The position numbers and the translations under genes were made by a program. A DNA stretch of 64,000 nucleotides from Pardosa pseudoannulata (Eukaryota; Arthropoda; Arachnida; Araneae; Lycosidae), in assembly GCA_032207245.1 (NCBI GenBank), contig CM063507.1, positions 85,705,403 to 85,769,402 on the forward strand, written 5' to 3'. Below, one piece after another: positions 56,827-64,000 of the stretch. Numbering within the stretch: position 1 is the first letter of the stretch; the number at the start of each line of letters is the position of its first letter. Below the pieces are notes generated by a model that saw nothing but the letters and a program-made list of their open reading frames with translations, was not told where the DNA came from and ran no database searches.

Positions 56827-59800
56827 ATGGTCCTCCTTTCTTGGAACTGTCATGGTTTCGTGCATCACGTGTCTGACCTGAGAGATCTCGTAAACAAATA
56901 CCATCCGGCATGTGTTGCTCTGCAGGAAACATACCTTACTGAAACTAAAAATGCCAAACTTAAGCGTTACAGCACCTTTCGGAAAGATTGCATTGAAGGG
57001 GGTAAAGCGTCAGGTGGCGTGGCGCTCTTCACCTCTTTTGATTACCCTACTAGCTCTTGCAATATTCAAACGGACTTACAGGCCATAGCTATTCGCATTC
57101 ATATTAACTCTCTTATCACAGTCTGCAGTCTATACCTTCCTCCTAGCACAAGAATAAAGCAACAAACTCTAGACAACCTAATCAACCAACTTCCTGAACC
57201 TTTCATAATCCTAGGAGACTTTAACGGTCATAGCCCTTTGTGGGGTAGCACTCAGGTTAATCATCGCGGTTCCCAGATTGAACAGCTTATTTCCGATCAT
57301 GACCTATGTTTGTTTAACACTGATCAAATCACTTACTTTCATTCACCTAACAAAACCTATCATTCACTTGATCTGGCAATCTGCTCTCCGCAACTTTTCT
57401 TGCACTGGAAACTAAAAGTCGAGTCATATCTTTATAATAGTGATCACTTCCCCTTAATCCTTTCTCATACTAATAGCCTCCATACAAATTATAGGACTCC
57501 ACGTTACGTTCTCGATACTGCTGACTGGAATTCTTTCCGTTTGCTAGCCAATATTACAAGTGATATGGTCAAGAACATTTCTATTGACGATTCTGTTAAT
57601 TTAATTACCGATACTATCCTTAAAGCCGCTGACGCCTCAATTCGAAAGTCCTTCTGGGAGGTATCGCAAACAGACGAAACCATGGTGGAACGAGGACTGT
57701 AAAATCTCCTACAAAGAAAAAAGGAAAGCTTTCTATGTCTTCAAACGTTACCCTACCACGGAAAACTATATAACTTACAAAAAATGTAAAGCTGTTTTTA
57801 GACGAATCCTAAGACGTAGCCAGCGAGATTCATGGAGGAAGTACGTCGGTAGTTTAACTAGCAGTATCTCCAGCAAAGTCCTGTGGGATAAAGTAAAACG
57901 CTGTTCCGGAGCTTATCCTAATAATCAAATACACATTCTAAAGGAAAATAACATCACTATATCCTCTACTAAAGATATCACAAATACAATTGCAAGAACT
58001 TTTGCAGGAATTTCTTCTAATTCCAGCTACTCCTCTAATTTTATTAAGTACAAAATAGCAGCTGAAAAGAAAGCAATTAATTTCCGAAGTAATCTAAATC
58101 TGCCCTATAATAAAAATTTTACCCTTCTTGAATTAAATAGAGCACTCAAGAATACACACAATACTTCCTGTGGTCCAGACAATATTTCATACTGTATGAT
58201 AAAAAACCTATCGACTTGTTCAGTTCAAAACTTATTGCATTTATTTAATCGAATTTGGCAAGAACAGACCTTCCCTTCATCCTGGAGAATGGCAGTTATT
58301 ATCCCTATTTTAAAGCCCGGAAAAGACCCTACTAATCCTTTAAGTTTACCGTCCTATAGCCCTCACAAATTGTTTTTGCAAGATCTTGGAGAAAATGGTC
58401 AATGCCCGACTGATGCATTACTTGGAAAAATATAACTATTTATCAAACTATCAGAGTGGTTTTCGTCGAGGTAGAAGTACTGTTGATAACATTATCGATT
58501 TGGAAAGAAGAATACGTGAAGGTTTTGTAAAGAAAAAACATTTGGTCTCTATATTTTTTGATATGGAGAAAGCGTACGACCGTACATGGAGATACGGTAT
58601 TAAAAAGAAATTATACAACTTTCAATTGAGGGTAACCTTCCTATTTTTATCTCAAATTTTTTATCCTTGCGTCATTTTAAAGTCCGCATCTCTAATTTTT
58701 TATCTGATGATTTTATCCAAGAGGAGGGTGTGCCTCAAGGTTGCGTCCTGAGTGTCACACTGTTCATTATTGCCATAGATGGTATTTTAAACAATATCCC
58801 TTCTACAGTTAAGGGAAGCTTGTACGTTGACGACCTGATGATATCCTGTGAGGGCGCTGACATGAGATTTATCAACAGGCAGCTCCAAGTGGCAGTTAAC
58901 AAGATAATAAACTGGTCTTCCGACAACGGCTTTAGTTTCTCCAACTCAAAAACTTGTTGTGTTCCTTTTACCAACAGGAGAGGCATTATCCCAGACCCGG
59001 ATATTACTATCGCGAACAATCCTATAAATATTAAAAAAGAATATAAATTTCTCGGGGTAATTTTTTGACCAGAAATTGACCTTTCTCCCCCATATTTCAT
59101 ATTTACGCAAAAAGTGCGAAAAAGCAATAAATTTACTACGTGTTCTATCCAGTACGTCTTGGGGCTCTGATAGAACCTCCTTAATGAAGATCTATCGAGC
59201 TATAATCCGCTCCAAACTTGATTACGGTTCTGTAGTTTACGGGTCTGCGCGTAATTCCAATTTAAAGAAATTGAATCCTGTACACCATTCTGCCCTCCGA
59301 TTATGCTCTGGTGCCTTTAGAACCTCCCCGGTGGAGAGCCTTTATGTTGACTGTTATGAAGCCCCTCTTCATTTAAGAAGGAAAGTTTTATCTCTACACT
59401 ATTATTTTAGAACTTTATCTTTTAAGAATCATCCTCTTCATAACTCTGTTTTTAGCTCATACCTTAAACGGTTATTTATTCATCGTCCATCATGCATTCC
59501 ATCGTTTCATTATAGAATCAAAGACCTTTTGTCAAATTTTAACTTAGACACTGTAAATATTTTATCAGTTGATTTTAATCATCCTCCTTGGAACGATTCT
59601 GCTTTTAATTTCCTTAATCCTTTTGTTTATCTTGACAAGGCTTCTACAGCTGACATCGTTTTTCAACAAATTTTTAATTATCATAGGCAATTTTATTCTA
59701 ACTATACTCCTGTTTTTACTGACGGATCCAAATCGGACGACTTCGTTGGGTGCGCTTTTACTATTGGTGACGTTTCTACCAGTTACTCCCTGCATCCGGC

Positions 59801-60505
59801 TGTTTCAAGTTTCACCGCGGAACTTTTAGGCATCTTTAAGGCTTTAGAAGAGTTGCCCAACCGCAAGGAAAAAAGATTTTATTGTTTACTCAGATTCATT
59901 GAGTGTTCTCCATGCTCTTGCCCATCCTCATACTCATAGTCATCCTCTCACTCTCAATATTTTAAATTCGATAAATGATTTAATGTCATCGGGAATCGAT
60001 GTTCAATTTAGTTGGGTCCCGGCTCACGTGGGTATAAAGGGCAATGAACTTGCAGATAAAGCTGCAAAATCCGCTAAAACTTATCTTGACGTTCAATTGC
60101 CATACTGTGATATCAAAAAATTTTGTGACTCAGATGGTTCAAAAAGAATGGCAACGTTGTTGGGATGAACAAACTCTGAATAAACTTCAAGCTATTAAAA
60201 CTCGTATCACTATGTGGCCTTCGATTCCTTCACGCCGGAAAGATGTGATTGTAACTCGTCTCCGAATAGGACATACTCGTCTCACTCACCGTCATTTACT
60301 CGTAGGTGAACCTGCTCCCACTTGCCTTCACTGCAAGGTTGCTGTCACCGTGAAGCACATTCTTTTAGACTGTCCTATTTATAACAATGTTAGACTTTTA
60401 TACTTCCATTCTCACAACATTCCATTACCCGCCTTACTTAATGCAAACCCTCATCAAAACCTTTTTCAGTTTTTGAAGCATATCGGCTTTTATCAACTTA
60501 TTTAA
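56827..60505 (+). pseudogene. RT7 ORF2: endonuclease-RT-RNase H, about six frameshifts
   Basis: ATG 56827. Endonuclease SWNCHGF, LQETYLT, ILGDFNGHS, SDHFPL. Frame changes near 57650, 58335, 58635, 59062 (T6), 59875 and 60120. Pieces in order: SGPDNIS-type linker, SSWRMAVIIPILKPG, FRRGRSTVDN, FFDMEKAYDRTW, VPQGCVLSVTLF, YVDD near 58830, FTDGSKSDDFVGCA, SDSLSVL, GNELADKAAKSA and CLHC-H-C. Catalytic residues survive despite the shifts. Stop at 60505. Confidence 0.9.
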
Positions 60506-60748
60506 TTCTTCACTCCTTTTTATTTGACTTTTTTATATTCAGCTTTTCTTTACCCATGTTTGTAGTTTAATTCTCCACCAGTTTTATACGTTTTTATAAT
60601 ATATTGTGTACCACTTTGTCTTCTTTTACTTTTGTTTTATTTTCTCTACAGCTTTTTACCCTGTATGAGGTCTCTTAACCATGTGTTTGGCACAATATGT
60701 CCCATGAGGATACAGTGCCATTAAACATCAAAAACCAACCAACCAACC
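60506..60748 (+). other. RT7 3' UTR with terminal hairpin and AACC tail
   Basis: Outer stem TGGCAC (60688-60693) / GTGCCA (60715-60720), inner GTCC (60699-60702) / GGAT (60708-60711, one G-U pair), then AACC units to 60748. The pairing is kept even in this badly decayed copy. Confidence 0.82.
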
Positions 60749-62345
60749 ATCGATATTGAAATAATGTTATCGCTATATCAATAACGAATATTGGTATCGC
60801 GATATCGATATCGCAATATCGGTATCGCGATATAAGTAAATATTGTTATCGCGATATCAATATCGCAATATTGGTATCGCGATATTATATATTGCGATAT
60901 TGGTATTGCAATATCAGTATCGATATTGAAATATTGTTATCGCGATATCAATATCGAATATTGTTACCGCAATATCAGTAAATATTGTTATTGCGATATC
61001 AATATCGAATATTGGTATTGCAATATCAGTATCGATATTTAAATATTGTTATCGCGATATCAATATTTTAATAGTGGTATCGTGATATCGATATCGCAAT
61101 ATTGGTATCACAATATCAATATCGCAATATTGGCATCACGATATCGATATTTCAATATTGGTATCGCAATATCAATATCGCAATATTGGTATCGCGATAT
61201 CGATATTTCAATTTTGGTATCGCAATACCAATATCTCAATATTGGTATCGCGATATCAATATTGCGATATTGGTATCGTGATATCGATATAGCAGTATCG
61301 GTATCTCAATAGTGCGATATAAATATCGCAATATTGTTATCGCGATATCAATATCGCAATATTGGTATTGCAATATCAGTATCGATATTTAAATATTGGT
61401 ATCGCGATATCGCAATATCGTTATCGCGATATAAATATTGCAATATTGGTATCGTGATATGAATATTGGTATCGCGATATTGCAATATTGGTATCTTGAT
61501 GTCGATATCGCAATATTTTCATCACAATATCAATATTGCAATATTGATATTGCGATATTGGTATCGTGATATCGATATCGCAATATCGGTATCTCGATAT
61601 TGCGATATAAATATCGAAATATTGTTATCGCGACACCATTAATATTACGATATTGGTATCGCGATATCTATATCGCAATATTGGTATTGCAATATCGATA
61701 TTGCGATATTAGTATCGTATCGCAATATTGGTATCGCGATATCTATATTTCAATATTAGTATCGCTATATCAATATCTCAATATTGGTATCGCGATATCA
61801 ATATTGCGATATTGGTATTGCAATATCAGTATCGATATTGAAATATTGTTATCGCTAAATCAATAACAAATATTGGTATCGCGATATCGATATCGAAATA
61901 TCGGGATCGCGATATCAATATCGCAATATTGGTATGGCGATATCATTATTGTAATATTGGTATTGCACTATCAGTATCAATATTTAAATATTGTTATCGC
62001 GATATCAATATCGAATATTGGTATCGAGATATCAATATTTTATCAGTGGTATCGTGATATCGATATCGCAATATTGGTATCACAATATCAATATCGCAAT
62101 AATGGTATCGCGATATCGATATCGCAATGTTTGTATCGCGATATCGATATTGCAATATTGGTATTGTGACATCAATATTAATATCAATGGTATCGCGATA
62201 TCGATATTCCGATTACCGTTTATTAGGATTATCGGAATCAGAATAAATGAGAAATCACTATTGATCTCGCTATCAATGTACGATATCAATATTGCGATAT
62301 CGGTATCGCAATATCAATATCAAAATATTGATTCCTCAATATTGG
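60749..62345. repeat. 28-bp satellite, block 6, inverted orientation
   Basis: Units read CGCAATATTGGTATCGCG, the complement of blocks 1-4. Landmarks match the other blocks in reverse: GAAATAATGTTATCG (60755) pairs with about 49772, TTGGCATCACG (61130) with about 49447, ACACCATTAATATTACG (61622) with about 52652, and the GCGAGATCAATAGTG insert with 62260. This is a large inverted duplication of satellite DNA. Confidence 0.92.
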
Positions 62346-63083
62346 GTTCGCAATTCGCATTCGTTTTATTCGTAATTTCATATCGTTTTTCGGAATCAGG
62401 ATAGACCCGATATCTTGTTTGACTGATTTTAACTTGTTTGACTAATTCAAAATTATTACGAGATTATTATCATAAAATCTGGTACACTCATAATTATTAA
62501 TATATATTTTCGTGGAAAAAGTTTTATAGATCTGTAAAATAAATATAAATTTATTACGAGATTATCATTATCATTACGAGATTATCTTAAACACTCACGA
62601 TCATTAAAAGTTATTTTTGTCAAAAAGGTTTATTAATCTGTGTAAAACTCTCCGTAATTATCTCATTAAAGCTAAAGACTCATCTAAAATCTTGTTTAAC
62701 TCATTGACAGTTAAATAAATTTATTGAGAGATTATTGTTCTAAAATCTGATACATTAGTGACCATTAAATTTTTTTTTGTAGAAAAAGTTTTATAAATTT
62801 GTATAAACCTTTCGGTAATTATCTCATTAAAGCTAAAGACTCATCTAAAAGTCATCTGAAGCCATTGACAGTTATTTTAGATATTTTATCGAGATTATTA
62901 TTTTAAAATCTTAAACACTCATGATTATTAAAAGTTATTTTTTTATGGAAAAATGTTTATAAATCTATTAAAACTCTCGGTAATGATCTCATTACAGCTA
63001 AAGACTCATCTAAATTCTGTAACTCATTGACAGTTATTTAAAATTATTACGAGATTATTATTCTAAAATTTTAAACACTCGTG
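62346..63083. repeat. ~160-bp AT-rich satellite, block 3, inverted
   Basis: Complement of block 1 including its junction segment: AAGACTCATCTAAAATCTTG and TTATTACGAGATTATTATTC recur at about 160-bp spacing. All four to five monomers of 8824-9480 are present in reverse order, including the shortened ones, so the two blocks descend from one array. Confidence 0.9.
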
Positions 63084-64000
63084 ATCGATATTGAAATATT
63101 GTTATCGCGATATCAATTCTGCAATATTGGTATCGTGATATCGACATCGCAATATTGGTATCACAATATCAGTATCGCAATATTGGTATCGCGATATCGA
63201 TATTCCAATATTGGTATCGCAAAATTGGTATCGCGATATCAATATTACGATATTTGTATTGCAATATCATTATCGTTATTGAAATATTGTTATCGCGATA
63301 TCAATATCGAATATTGGTATCGCAATATCAGTAAATATTGTTATCGCGATATCAATATCGCAATATTGGTATCGCGATATCAGTAAATATTGTTATCGCG
63401 ATATCAATCAATATCGCAATATTGGTATTGCAATATCAGTATCGATATTGAAATATTGGTATCGCGATATCAGTAAATATTGTTATCGCGATTTCAATAT
63501 CGCAATATTGGTATTGCAATATCAGTATCGATATTGAAATATTGCTATCGCGATATCACAATGTTGTTATCGCGATATCAATATTGCAATATTGGTATCG
63601 CGATATTGCAATATTGGTATCTTGATATCGATATCACAATATTTATATCACAATATCAATATCGCAATATTGATATTGCGATATTGGTATCGTGATATCG
63701 ATAACGCAATATTGGTATCTCGATATTGCGATATCAATATCGAAATATTGTTATCGCAACACCATCAATATTTCGATATTGGTATCGCGATAACGATATC
63801 GCAATATTGGTATCGCAATATCGATATTTCAATATTGGTATCGCAATATCAATATCTCAATATTGGTATCGCGATATCAATATTGCGATATTGGTATTGC
63901 AATATCAGTATCGATATTGAAATATTGGTATCGCGATATCGCAAAATCGGTATCGCGATATCAATATTGCAATACTGCTATCGTGATATCGATATCGCAA
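63084..64000. repeat. 28-bp satellite, block 7, inverted, running off the window
   Basis: Same inverted orientation as block 6; mirrors 8347-8823 and other forward blocks. Continues past the window end. Confidence 0.92.

Larger units (their letters stand above)
54786..60748 (+). mobile_element. RT7: old, heavily frameshifted full-length element inside the satellite
   Basis: From GCCCCGAGG at 54786 to the AACC tail ending at 60748. Leader, ORF1, ORF2 and 3' hairpin are recognisable but the leader differs strongly and ORF2 has about six frameshifts. Flanks: ATCGATTTT before and ATCGATATT after the element, 8 of 9 matching, so a short target duplication is possible but cannot be separated from satellite repetition. 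Confidence 0.87.

Overview
This is a repeat-dominated stretch of a eukaryotic, AT-rich nuclear genome; a 100-N scaffold gap lies at 11001-11100. No host gene can be supported: every convincing coding region belongs to a transposable element. The types present (Tc1/mariner, piggyBac-type termini, and non-LTR retrotransposons with an X-element-like zinc-knuckle ORF1 and an endonuclease-RT-RNase H ORF2) suggest an arthropod. A spider or other arachnid is my best guess from the look of the elements, at low confidence.

Layout. 1-4.5 kb: AT-rich DNA with a 235-bp piggyBac-like MITE, a decayed Tc1 remnant (minus strand) and a short-period minisatellite. 4.3-8.3 kb: a 185-bp satellite interrupted by a complete 2.65-kb DNA transposon (4468-7119) with matching terminal inverted repeats and a 3-bp TAA target duplication. 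The transposon carries a broken gene of a repetitive, poorly characterised family; its residues and ends suggest a CMC-like (CACTA/Mirage/Chapaev) transposase. 8.3-12.4 kb: a 28-bp GATATC-rich satellite, an AT-rich ~160-bp satellite, the gap and a GC-rich 26-bp minisatellite. 13.2-46.7 kb: a same-strand cluster of one non-LTR retrotransposon lineage (called RT1-RT6 plus an ORF2 scrap), with pieces of R1-like elements. RT5 is nested in RT4. 46.7-49.0 kb: two R1-like fragments. 49.0-64.0 kb: the 28-bp and 160-bp satellites again. Their orientation reverses near 54.73 kb, and a seventh, heavily decayed element (RT7) sits beside that switch.

How the parts work together. In RT elements, ORF1 is the nucleic-acid-binding protein; ORF2 supplies endonuclease, reverse transcriptase, RNase H and a C-terminal zinc motif. 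Full-length copies begin with a conserved set of hairpins (CCCCTCAGGGG first) and end with a two-part hairpin plus a tetranucleotide tail, usually (AACC)n. The 3' hairpin keeps its pairing by compensatory changes between copies. RT3 is the least damaged copy: intact ORF1 and one ORF2 frameshift.

Limits: all family assignments come from reading motifs by eye, with no database search. Many frameshifts lie in homopolymers, so some may be assembly errors rather than biological decay.
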